Shown here: positions 24,265-33,033 of the stretch, in pieces
How the letters are laid out: every line of letters starts with the position of its first letter
Numbering within the stretch: the stretch's first letter is position 1
DNA from: Alienimonas chondri
Lineage (GTDB): Bacteria > Planctomycetota > Planctomycetia > Planctomycetales > Planctomycetaceae
Direction of reading: 5' to 3'
Assembly (NCBI RefSeq): GCF_013036045.1
Contig: NZ_WTPX01000014.1
Span: 1-55,412 of the forward strand
Length of the DNA: 55,412 nucleotides
The notes under the pieces: model-generated
Seen by the model: only the letters and a program-made list of their open reading frames with translations
Told to the model about the DNA's origin: nothing
Databases searched by the model: none
Program-made: the position numbers and the translations under genes

Positions 24265-26094
24265 TCACATCACCTGCAGCACGCGTTCCAGGAACTCCTG
24301 GTTCGTCTCGAATTTCTGGAGCGTCCGCGACAGGTCCTCCATCGCCTGCGTGCTCGGCAGGGAGATCAGGCTGCGACGGAGCCGGTTGACGCTCTCGTGC
24401 GTCTCCCGATCGAGCAACAGTTCCTCACGACGGGTGGAGGACTGCGGAATGTCGATCGCCGGGAAGATCCGCCGGTCGGCCAGGGAGCGGGACAGAACCA
24501 ACTCCATGTTGCCGGTCCCCTTGAACTCTTGGAAAATCACGTCGTCGCCGCGGCTGCCGGTCTCGACCAGCACGGTGCCGACGACCGTGACGCTGCCGCC
24601 CTCCTCGAACTTCCGGGCGGTGCCGAACAGCTTCTTGGGGATGTCCAGCGCCTTGATGTCGATGCCGCCCTGGGTGACGCGGCCGCTGTTCGTCCACTTG
24701 TTGAACGCCCGAGCCAGCCGGGTGATGGAGTCCAGCAGGACGACCACGTCCTTGCCCTCTTCCGCCATCCGCTTGGCCCGCTCGATAACGAGTTGCGAGA
24801 CGCGAATGTGGCTCTCGACGTCGTGGTCCAGGCTGCTGGCGACGACTTCGCCCCTCACCGTCCGCTGCATCTCCGTGACTTCTTCCGGCCGCTCGTCGAT
24901 CAGCAGGACGATCAGGTGCACCTCCGGGTGATTCTCGGAGATGCTGTCGGCCATCTCCCGCAGCAACACGGTTTTCCCGCTGCGCGGCGGAGCGACGATC
25001 AACGCCCGCTGACCTTTGCCCAGCGGGGTGAGCAGATCCATCACCCGGGTGGAGACGGTGTGCTGGCCGTTCTCCAGGATGATTTGCTCGGTGGGGTTCA
25101 CCGGGGTGAGCGTGTCGAACTTCGGGACGTCGTCGTATTCCTCCGGGGGCACGCCGTCGACGGAGGTGATGAGCTTCAAACGCGGCCCCTGCCCCCGATT
25201 GCCGGGGCCGATCTCGCCGTCGAGCGTCACGCCTTCCCGCAACCGGAAACGGTCGACGAGGGCGCCGGAGACGAACGGATCGGACTCTTGCGCGACGTAG
25301 TTATTGCTGGCTTCCCGCAGGAATCCGTAGCCCTTGGGGTGCATTTCGAGCACGCCCGTCACCGGTTCGCCGCTGCCCTTTTGCGGGGCGGGCTTCCCGC
25401 CGCCGCGGGGGGCCGGAGCGGCCTGGGCGTTCTCTCCGCCGCCCTTCTTGCCGCGACGACCGCGACGAGACTTCTTTCCCCCGGCGTTCTGTCCGCCGCG
25501 GTTCGAATCGAGCGTCTCCGCCAGCTTTTCGACCGCCAGCGATTTAGCGACCGAGGGCGGCAGACGCACGCCGAAGTCGTCGCCGCTCGTCACCGACCGC
25601 TTCGGCTTCACGACCGCGGCGGCAGCCGGGTTGATCGGCACGCGGGGGGCGTCGTCTTCGTTGCCGAAGTCGAATTCGGAGAGATCGATCTCCTCCTCCT
25701 TCGGCTCCGCCTTCTTCGCTCGGCTGCGCTTGGGAGCGGCCTTCTTCGCGGTCGACTTCTTCGCCCCGCTTTTTGCGGTCGAAGAGCGGCGGCGGGTCGG
25801 CGTTTTCTTGCCGGCGTCTTCCTCGCCGTCGGACGCTTCGGCCTCTTCGTCCGCGGCCTTCGCGGTCTTGCGGCGCGTCGTCTTGCGACGGGCGGGCTTC
25901 TTCTCAGGCTCCTCGGCCAGCCCGGATCCGAACCCGTCTTCGGAGGCCTCGGCGGAATCGGTCGATTCCGTGTCGGTCTCCGTTTTCTTGACGGAGCGGG
26001 ACCGGCGGCGGGCGGCGCCGCGGCGGGCCGCGGGGGCGTCGAGTTCGGCGGTGGTGTCCGTCTCCTCGGAGACGGCAGCGGTGGCGGACGGCAT
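24265..26094 (-). CDS. rho: Transcription termination factor Rho with long low-complexity N-terminus
   Basis: Rho is the hexameric RNA helicase that ends many transcripts. The 609-residue product is much longer than E. coli Rho (419). Residues 1 to about 240 are low-complexity: acidic blocks alternate with Lys/Arg-rich repeats (KKPARRKTTRRKTAK, GAKKSTAKKAAPKRSRAKK). The RNA-binding cold-shock-like domain (GVLEMHPKGYGFLR) follows, then the ATPase with P-loop VAPPRSGKTVLL, LIDERPEEVTEM and the C-terminal GTGNMELVLSR. I prefer the ATG at 26094 over the GTG at 26112. Such N-terminal insertions occur in several high-GC lineages and may bind RNA or promote phase separation. Confidence 0.95.
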   Translation of the reverse strand: MPSATAAVSEETDTTAELDAPAARRGAARRRSRSVKKTETDTESTDSAEASEDGFGSGLAEEPEKKPARRKTTRRKTAKAADEEAEASDGEEDAGKKTPTRRRSSTAKSGAKKSTAKKAAPKRSRAKKAEPKEEEIDLSEFDFGNEDDAPRVPINPAAAAVVKPKRSVTSGDDFGVRLPPSVAKSLAVEKLAETLDSNRGGQNAGGKKSRRGRRGKKGGGENAQAAPAPRGGGKPAPQKGSGEPVTGVLEMHPKGYGFLREASNNYVAQESDPFVSGALVDRFRLREGVTLDGEIGPGNRGQGPRLKLITSVDGVPPEEYDDVPKFDTLTPVNPTEQIILENGQHTVSTRVMDLLTPLGKGQRALIVAPPRSGKTVLLREMADSISENHPEVHLIVLLIDERPEEVTEMQRTVRGEVVASSLDHDVESHIRVSQLVIERAKRMAEEGKDVVVLLDSITRLARAFNKWTNSGRVTQGGIDIKALDIPKKLFGTARKFEEGGSVTVVGTVLVETGSRGDDVIFQEFKGTGNMELVLSRSLADRRIFPAIDIPQSSTRREELLLDRETHESVNRLRRSLISLPSTQAMEDLSRTLQKFETNQEFLERVLQVM

Positions 26095-26939
26095 AGGGCC
26101 GAAGTTCCTCACACGATCAACAAGTAAACGAAATCAGACGCGACCGACCCCGATCGAGATGGGGACGCGACCGCAAGCTGGCCCGAACGGCCGACAGAAA
26201 GCGAGAGAGGCGTCACAGGCCGTACGGCCCGGGTGATGACGGCGGCAAACAGAGCGGATCTCCCGTTCCCCGGGACCGCCGAGTCCGCAGCGACGGAGAG
26301 CGTCGCGACGCACGCTGCCCCGGGACAGGGGCGAGGGCAACCGACCGTGCCGATGCCCCGGCGAAGTTCGCCAGAAACAAACGCGGCGCAAGCCGGATGC
26401 AGATGCAGAACGTTCGCCCCGAACCCGCTCGCGCTATCCCTGCAGCGAGGAGAATCGCGAGACGCGACGCTCGGAAGGGAAAGCCCGGCCGACCACCCGC
26501 GGAACCTGACGAAAACGCGTCTCCAATGAGGACGAACTGCGTCCTGCGAGACGTGACGGATCGATGCCGCCGCGGACGTCGTGATCGACGAGACGCGAAA
26601 AGAACCGACCCGGTCAGGGCGGAAAGAGGCCGACGGGAGGAACCCGGGGCAGCGATCGGGAGAAACGGGAACCGTCCGACGGCCCCGAGGCCCGACCTGC
26701 GGGAATCCTAGCCATCCCCGCTGCCATGTCAATCGCAGTCCCGCCCCGCCGTGCGGGCTGCGACGATTCCACGGGCCATCGCCCGCATGATCCCCCTTCC
26801 CGTCGCCGGCCCGTCGCGTCGCCGATGTCGGAGGACACCGCTCGCGGCGTGGCGAGAGCCGACGGGCCGCCGGTAGGTTGCTTCCCGCCGGCTCGCCCGC
26901 AGTCGCACTCGAACCGCCCCCGTGCCCCGAATCCGTCCG
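26095..26939. other. Long divergent intergenic region: rho leader side
   Basis: About 840 bases between the rho and amidohydrolase starts, which point apart. It must hold both promoters. A minus-strand frame (26109-26732) is open across most of it but is arginine-, serine- and proline-rich with no family match; I treat it as chance. I found no tRNA or riboswitch fold. A long rho leader is plausible, because rho is autoregulated through its leader in E. coli. Confidence 0.45.
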
Positions 26940-29900
26940 ATGCCGAGCGTCGCTTCCCCCCGCCCCTCACGGGCCGTCCCATTGCTCCTGGCGCTTGCCG
27001 CGGGGCTGTTCGCGGCGACGCCGCTCCGATCCGCCGTGGCTCAGGAACGCCCCGCGGGCTTGGCCGCTTCGGCCTATGCGTTGGTCGGCGGGACGGTGCG
27101 AACCTCGCCGGACGCGGAGCCGTTCATCGGTACGGTCGTCGCCCGCGACGGCCTGATCGTCGCCGCCGGCCCGACGGACGAAGTGACGGTCCCCGCGGAT
27201 GCGGAAGAGATCGATTGCACCGGCCTGTACCTCTACGCCGGGTTTCTCGACGCGGCGACCGACCGACCGCTGGACGACAGCCGGATTCCCGATCCGGTCG
27301 ACGGCCGCAAGGTCAACCAGAGCCGTTACGTCCTCGCCGCGACGCGGGCCGACAATCGCCGCGGCCTCACGCCGGAGTTCCCCGCCCAGGAGGGTCTTGA
27401 GGAGGGCGACAAGACGATGAAGTCCCTGCGGGAAGCCGGCTTCACCGCGGTGCATCTCGTGCCCCGCGGACGGATCGCGGGGGGACGGACGGCGCTGGTC
27501 ACCACCGCGAACGCGCCGCTGCGGGAGACGCTTTCCGCCGAGGGGTTGTTCGCCGCGATGGATCTCTCGCGGCTCTCCGGCCGGGAGTATCCGAACACGC
27601 TGATGGGTACGTTCGCCCATATCCGCCAGGCGTTCGAGGATGCCCAGCGGCACACCTTGCATCAGAAACTGTGGGACGACGGCGCTCCCGGCGTGCCGCG
27701 TCCGCCCACCGATCCGACGCTGGACGCCCTCGCGGCGATCCTCGCCGGCGAGATCCCGACGCTGTTCGAGGTCAGCAGCGCCGACGACGCCCGCCGAGCC
27801 GTGAACTTCGCCGCGGAGTACGACCTCACGCCCGCCCTCGCCGCCGGCCCCCGCCTCCGGGACGCGGCGTCCCTCTGGAACCCGGCGGCCGCGAATCGTG
27901 CCGAGAACGCTCCGGAGGCGATCGTGCTGAGCCTCGATTTCGGCGCGAAACCGAAGCGCGAGGGGTTCAAGAAAGGGGACGCGGAAAAGTCGGACGAGGA
28001 GTCGAACGACGCATCAGGCGAGGACGACGCATCGGCCGACGAGGGCGACGAGCCGGACGACGAAGCTAAACCGGACGACGCCCCGGATGACGCTGAGGAG
28101 GAGACGGACCCCGCGGACGTGCGTCATCCCGAACCGCTGCGGGCCTATCGGGCACGGTTGGCTCGCTGGCAGGAGGCGGTCGCGACGCCCGCCGCCCTGC
28201 ACCGTGCCGGAAAGCGGTTCGGGCTGTCCTCCCGCGGATTGAAGAAGCCGAGTGAACTGCTGGAGAATCTCCGACTGGCGATTCAGGCCGGGCTGCCGGA
28301 AGACGCCGCGCTCGCCGCGTTGACCGCGGATGCGGCGGAGCTGCTGGGTCAGGGCCGCCGGCTCGGGGCTTTGGAGGCCGGTCGTCAGGCGCACGTCATC
28401 GCCCTCACCGGCCCGTTCACGGACGGCGACGCAAAGGTGCGGTACGTCCTGATCGACCGCGAACGGTACGAGTTCAACGAGAAATCCGACCCGATCGACC
28501 CCGCGAAGGCCAAGCGGAAAGCCCTGCCCGCCCCCAAGCCGATCCCCGCCCCGGGAACCGGCGACGTGCCGACCGAGACGCGGGCGGATCGCCTCGCCGC
28601 CCGCCGCGAGACCGGCGGCAACGTACTGATCGTCGGCGGAACCGTCCTGACCGGGACGGGCGAAACGCTGCCGGCGACCAGCGTGCGGATCACAGCCGGC
28701 AAGTTCACGGAGATCGGCCCGGACCTGAAACCCCGGCCGAACGAAACGGTGATCGACGCGACCGGCCGCTATTTGATGCCGGGCATCATCGACACTCACT
28801 CGCACATCATGATCACCGAGGGGATCAACGAGGCGACGCGGTCCCTCACCCCGGAAGTGCGGATCGCCGACGTGATCGACACCGACGACGACAGCGAATA
28901 CCGCGCCCTCGCCGGCGGCGTGACGACCGCCCGGCTGTTCCACGGCAGCGCCAACGTCGTCGGCGGACAGGACGCCGTCGTCAAGCTGCGGTACGGCTCG
29001 ACCGCCGAGGAGCACAAGTTCGACGGCGCCTTGCAGGGCGTGAAGTTCGCCCTGGGCGAGAACGTGAAGGACTCCAAGACCGCCTTCCCGAACACCCGGC
29101 TCGGCGTGGAGGCGACGCTGATGCGAGCCTTCAGCGAAGCGGCCGACTACGCCCGCCGGCAGGCTGCCTACCGCGAAGCGATCGCGGACGATCCGTCAAA
29201 GAAAGACACGCTGCTGCCGCCCCGTCGCGACCTGCGGCTCGAAGCGCTGGCGGACATCATCGGCGGCGAGAAGTTCATCCACTCGCACTGCTACCGGGCG
29301 GACGAAATCCTGATGCTGATGCGGGTCGCGGAGAGCTTCGACACCCGCGTCGCCAGCCTGCAGCACGTGCTGGAGGGCTACAAAATTGCTCCGGAGATCG
29401 CCGCCCACGGAGCGAGCTGCTCCACCTTCGCCGACTGGTGGGCCTACAAGGTCGAGGCGTACGACGCCACGCCGTACAACGCCGCGATCCTCAATGAAGC
29501 GGGCGTCAATACGGTTATCAAAAGCGACGACTGGGAACTCATCCGCCACCTCTACTTCGAGGCCGCCAAGCCGGTGAAGTACGGGCACGTCAGCCCGGAC
29601 GAGGTGATCGCGTTCGTCACGCTCAACGCCGCCCGCGAGCTGGGCGTCGAGGATCGCTTAGGCAGCATTGAACTCGGCAAAGACGCCGATCTCGCGATCT
29701 ACAACGCCCACCCGCTCAACACCTTCACGCGGGTCGAAACGACGATCGTGGACGGCGAGATCCTGTTCGACCGCTCGCGGGCCGTTACCGCCCTCTCGGA
29801 CGAAGCTCAGGAACGAACCAAGACCCCGCCGTCCTGGACGTTCCCGGAACAGGCTCTACGTAATCTGACGCTCGATCTGGAGCCGGCCCGCGGCGGCACG

Positions 29901-31151
29901 TTCGCCCTGGCCGGGGCGACGCTGCACACTTGCGACGATTCACTCGGCGAGGAAGGCGTGATCGAGAACGGCGTGATCGTCGTGCGAGACGGGATGATCG
30001 AAGCAGTCGGCGCCGTCGGGTCCATCGACGTGCCGGACGACGTGCCCTTGCTGAACGTCCGCGGCCTGACGATTACCCCCGGCCTGTTCGACTCCGGCAC
30101 CGAACTGGGCCTGACGGAGATCGGCAAGGTCTCCGAGACGCAGGACTACCGGGAAAGCGGCGACCTCCAACCGGACCTGCGGGCGGGCATCGCGCTGAAC
30201 CGCGACTCAGAGTTGATCCCCGTCGCCCGCGCCGGCGGCGTCACGCATGCCCTGATTCGCCCCGTCGGCGGTTTGATCGCCGGGCAGGCGAGCGCCGTCA
30301 AACTGTCCGGCTGGACGGCCCCGGACATGGTGCTGGAACTGGAAGCCGGCCTGCAGATCAACTGGCCGCAGGAACGCAGCTACAACCCCTTCGACGGCGA
30401 CAGTTCCGAGAGCGACGACCGCCTCAAGGAGCAGATCGAACAGCTCACCGAGTTTCTGGAGGAAGGGAAACGGTATCTCTCCGCGGTGAAGGCCGCCGAG
30501 GGCGACGAAAACGCGATCGGCCCGGTGCCGGACCCGCGGTTCGAGGCGCTCGCTCCCTACCTCAGCGGCGAGAAGCCCGTCTTCTTCGAGGCGAACACCA
30601 CCCGGCAGATCGCCCAAAGCCTCGCGTTTGCGGAGAAGTTCGGTCTCAAGCCGATCATCACCGGCGCCGCGGACGCTTGGAAGCTGGCGGATGTCCTCGC
30701 GGAGAAGGACGTGCCGGTGATCATCGGCCCGGTGATGCGGCGACCGACGGAAGACCACGATCCGTACGACGCCCCCTACGCCAACCCGGGCCGTCTGTAC
30801 GAGGCGGGCGTGACGTTCTGCCTCCACTCGGACGAGGCCAGCAACAGCCGGAACGTCCCCTTCGAAGCGGCCCAAGCCGTCGCCTACGGATTGCCGGAGC
30901 AAGCCGCGCTGCGGGCGATCACCGCGGACGCCGCGGCGATCCTCGGCGTCGCCGATCGGGCGGGCACGCTCTCCCCCGGCAAACGGGCGAGCCTGGTGAT
31001 CGCGGACGGTTCGCCGCTGCAAATCACCTCGGACATCAAAGCGGTGTTCGTCGACGGCATTCCGCACGCCCCGGAGAGCCGCCAGACGCGGTTCTACGAC
31101 CGGTACCTCCAACGCCTGCGGACCCCGGAGGCCAGCCCGGCGATGCGGTAG
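26940..31151 (+). CDS. Very large secreted amidohydrolase with three amidohydrolase-like modules
   Basis: A 1403-residue exported protein with an N-terminal signal peptide (VPLLLALAAGLFAATPLRSAVAQ). I chose ATG 26940 over GTG 26922. Three modules each open with a composite-sandwich strand: AYALVGGTVRT near residue 37, NVLIVGGTVLTGTGE near 561 and FALAGATLHTCDD near 985. Each closes with the amidohydrolase ending (ALAALTADAAELLG..., VIAFVTLNAARELGVEDRLG..., ALRAITADAAAILGVADRAG...). Only the middle one has metal ligands: HSH at 620-622, H781/H783, H809 and D863/D864. The third reads GLFDSGTE and the first GFLDAATD in place of HxH. An acidic, low-complexity stretch (about 345-395) breaks the first module. 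Confidence 0.9.
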   Translation: MPSVASPRPSRAVPLLLALAAGLFAATPLRSAVAQERPAGLAASAYALVGGTVRTSPDAEPFIGTVVARDGLIVAAGPTDEVTVPADAEEIDCTGLYLYAGFLDAATDRPLDDSRIPDPVDGRKVNQSRYVLAATRADNRRGLTPEFPAQEGLEEGDKTMKSLREAGFTAVHLVPRGRIAGGRTALVTTANAPLRETLSAEGLFAAMDLSRLSGREYPNTLMGTFAHIRQAFEDAQRHTLHQKLWDDGAPGVPRPPTDPTLDALAAILAGEIPTLFEVSSADDARRAVNFAAEYDLTPALAAGPRLRDAASLWNPAAANRAENAPEAIVLSLDFGAKPKREGFKKGDAEKSDEESNDASGEDDASADEGDEPDDEAKPDDAPDDAEEETDPADVRHPEPLRAYRARLARWQEAVATPAALHRAGKRFGLSSRGLKKPSELLENLRLAIQAGLPEDAALAALTADAAELLGQGRRLGALEAGRQAHVIALTGPFTDGDAKVRYVLIDRERYEFNEKSDPIDPAKAKRKALPAPKPIPAPGTGDVPTETRADRLAARRETGGNVLIVGGTVLTGTGETLPATSVRITAGKFTEIGPDLKPRPNETVIDATGRYLMPGIIDTHSHIMITEGINEATRSLTPEVRIADVIDTDDDSEYRALAGGVTTARLFHGSANVVGGQDAVVKLRYGSTAEEHKFDGALQGVKFALGENVKDSKTAFPNTRLGVEATLMRAFSEAADYARRQAAYREAIADDPSKKDTLLPPRRDLRLEALADIIGGEKFIHSHCYRADEILMLMRVAESFDTRVASLQHVLEGYKIAPEIAAHGASCSTFADWWAYKVEAYDATPYNAAILNEAGVNTVIKSDDWELIRHLYFEAAKPVKYGHVSPDEVIAFVTLNAARELGVEDRLGSIELGKDADLAIYNAHPLNTFTRVETTIVDGEILFDRSRAVTALSDEAQERTKTPPSWTFPEQALRNLTLDLEPARGGTFALAGATLHTCDDSLGEEGVIENGVIVVRDGMIEAVGAVGSIDVPDDVPLLNVRGLTITPGLFDSGTELGLTEIGKVSETQDYRESGDLQPDLRAGIALNRDSELIPVARAGGVTHALIRPVGGLIAGQASAVKLSGWTAPDMVLELEAGLQINWPQERSYNPFDGDSSESDDRLKEQIEQLTEFLEEGKRYLSAVKAAEGDENAIGPVPDPRFEALAPYLSGEKPVFFEANTTRQIAQSLAFAEKFGLKPIITGAADAWKLADVLAEKDVPVIIGPVMRRPTEDHDPYDAPYANPGRLYEAGVTFCLHSDEASNSRNVPFEAAQAVAYGLPEQAALRAITADAAAILGVADRAGTLSPGKRASLVIADGSPLQITSDIKAVFVDGIPHAPESRQTRFYDRYLQRLRTPEASPAMR

Positions 31152-31179
31152 CCCCCGCCCCCGCGGGCGCTTCCGCCGG

Positions 31180-32370
31180 TCAGTACGTCCCGATGCCTTC
31201 GATCTCGTCGATCAGCAGGACTTGGCGGCCGTTGGCGTAGGCGGAGGGGTCGGCACGGAACTTGGCCCGGGTCTCCGCGGACTGGAAGAGGAACAGGTCG
31301 TCCCGCCAGATCGCGGCGTGCTTCGTGCTGCCCGGGACGGCCCGGCCTTCGTCGCGGTAGAGCACGGGATCGCAGCCTAGCAGCTTCGGGGCGTAGCGGT
31401 CGGCGTTCATGTAGAACTTGTCGAACGCGGCGTCGTCGGCCAGAAAATACGTGATGCCCTGGTGTTCCCACTGGAAGTCGCGGGCGCCGCGGACCCACTG
31501 CCGTTGATCGTGCAGCGTCACCGGGCAGAAGCCCCGCATGCCGAGCAGCTTGCGGGAGGGACGACGAGCGACGCGCGGCGAGCCGACGACCGGCCGACGC
31601 ATCTCCCGTTCGTTCGACGGCTGGCCGGAGGACGCGGGGGGATCGGCGGCGAGCGGGTCGGTCGTCGGTTTCGGGCCGAACGGGTCCGGGTAGTCGCCGA
31701 AGGTGTCGCCCCGCGGCGCCGCGGAGCCGCCTGCGTTGGACGGACCGTCGCTGGCGGAATCGCCGAACGCTCCGCCGAAGGCCGCATCAGGTACCGCCGG
31801 GCTGAGGCTCGGGTCGGACTGCTTCGGTTCGGGCGCCGCCAGACCCGGGAAGGACGGATCTTCGAAGGGGGTGCGTTTGGCGATCGACTTCGGCGAGTCC
31901 ACCGCCAGTCGGGCGCCGAGGTCCGGCTGCGGGAGGGAGCGCAGCGAGACGTACTGCCCCGCGACCGCCCGCACCCGACGGGCGTAATCGTCCGGCTGTT
32001 TGAGGCCGCTCATCTGACCAAGCACCCGACCGTCCGGCGTCAGGAGCACGTCGGCGGGGATACCGCGGACGCCGTACTTCTGGGCGGCCGCCTTGTTGCG
32101 ATCGAAGTCGAGATGCACGCCGACGGCGTCGGTCCGCAGCACGTCCGTGACGGTCCGCGAGTGCAAGATCGGCTTCATCTGCTGGCACGGTCCGCACCAG
32201 TCGGCGCTGAAGTGCACGAGTAGGGGCCGATCCGCCCGCTGCGCCGCTGCGAATCCGGCGTCCAGGTTGCCGAGCCACTCCCCCGCCCCGGCGGTCGGTC
32301 CCTGGGCGCACGCGACTGCGGCGCAAACGGCCAGGGCCGTCAGAAATGAGTGAGGGGAACCACTGCGCAC
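31180..32370 (-). CDS. Secreted thioredoxin-fold protein with two YHS-like repeats
   Basis: GTG start at 32370 with GGAG about seven bases upstream; 396 residues. A signal peptide (FLTALAVCAAVACAQG) leads to a thioredoxin domain with active site WCGPC at 58-62 and the cis-Pro in GVRGIPADVLL. A long Pro/Ser/Asp/Gly-rich linker (about 170-270) follows. The C-terminus has two tandem YHS-like modules: GFCPVTLHDQRQW...YFLADDAAFDKFYMNADRYA, and GCDPVLYRDEGRAVPG...LFLFQSAETRAKFRADPSAYA. YHS modules are metal-linked domains often found with copper-handling or redox proteins. The joining of disulfide chemistry and YHS repeats suggests periplasmic metal or redox maintenance; this is inference. Confidence 0.75.
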   Translation of the reverse strand: MRSGSPHSFLTALAVCAAVACAQGPTAGAGEWLGNLDAGFAAAQRADRPLLVHFSADWCGPCQQMKPILHSRTVTDVLRTDAVGVHLDFDRNKAAAQKYGVRGIPADVLLTPDGRVLGQMSGLKQPDDYARRVRAVAGQYVSLRSLPQPDLGARLAVDSPKSIAKRTPFEDPSFPGLAAPEPKQSDPSLSPAVPDAAFGGAFGDSASDGPSNAGGSAAPRGDTFGDYPDPFGPKPTTDPLAADPPASSGQPSNEREMRRPVVGSPRVARRPSRKLLGMRGFCPVTLHDQRQWVRGARDFQWEHQGITYFLADDAAFDKFYMNADRYAPKLLGCDPVLYRDEGRAVPGSTKHAAIWRDDLFLFQSAETRAKFRADPSAYANGRQVLLIDEIEGIGTY

Positions 32371-32429
32371 CGCCGAACTCCAACCGGGACCCGGGAATCG
32401 GGGTCATCGGTCGGTCGGCCGCCGTCGCT

Positions 32430-33011
32430 TCAGTCAAACCCGGCGAGGCCGTTCAAAAAGTTGGCCAGCAGGGCGTCGCCGTGCGGGGTCAGCACGCTCT
32501 CGGGGTGAAACTGCACCCCTCGTACCGGCCGGGTGCGGTGGGCGAAGGCCATGATCGTTCCGTCGTCCAGCGAGGCGGTCACGGCTAGTTCGTCCGGCAG
32601 CGTGGCGGGATCTGCGACGAGGGAGTGATACCGGCCGCAGGGCATCGGATTCGGCAAGCCGGCGAACAGGTCCACGCCGTCGTGCCGGACCGCCGCGGCG
32701 ACGCCGTGCGCCGGTTCGCCGCGCACGATTCGCCCTCCCAACGCCGCGGCGATCGCCTGATGCCCCAGGCACACGCCGAGCAGCGGCACCTCCCAGTCCG
32801 TGCAGGCGGCGCGGGCCAGCGTCAGGCAGACGCCCGCCTCCGCCGGAGAGCACGGGCCGGGCGAGAGAATCACCGCCTCCGGTTTCATCGCCCGCGCTTC
32901 GGCGAGCGTGACGGCGTCGTTTCGCCGGACGGTCGCCGGTCGCCCCAACTCCGCGCACGACCGGGCGAGGTTGTGGGCGAAGGAGTCGTAATTGTCGACC
33001 AGAAGGATCAC
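32430..33011 (-). CDS. pabA: Aminodeoxychorismate synthase glutamine amidotransferase subunit (PabA/TrpG family)
   Basis: The class-I glutaminase releases ammonia from glutamine for chorismate amination. The 193-residue product starts ILLVDNYDSFAHNL at a GTG (33011). The frame continues upstream but encodes no family residues. C81 sits in GVCLGHQA; the His-Glu pair is in VQFHPESVLTPHG. The oxyanion motif SPGPCSP is present. PabA and TrpG cannot be told apart from this subunit alone, but the partner 22 bases upstream is PabB by its PIKGT motif, so PabA fits. It precedes the thioredoxin-YHS gene. Confidence 0.93.
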   Translation of the reverse strand: MILLVDNYDSFAHNLARSCAELGRPATVRRNDAVTLAEARAMKPEAVILSPGPCSPAEAGVCLTLARAACTDWEVPLLGVCLGHQAIAAALGGRIVRGEPAHGVAAAVRHDGVDLFAGLPNPMPCGRYHSLVADPATLPDELAVTASLDDGTIMAFAHRTRPVRGVQFHPESVLTPHGDALLANFLNGLAGFD

Positions 33012-33033
33012 AGCGGGATGGTAGCCGCTCCGG

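Noticed and set aside
26109-26732. Minus-strand open frame of 207 codons upstream of rho
   Set aside because: No recognisable motif, Arg/Ser/Pro-rich, no ribosome-binding site. Treated as rho leader sequence.
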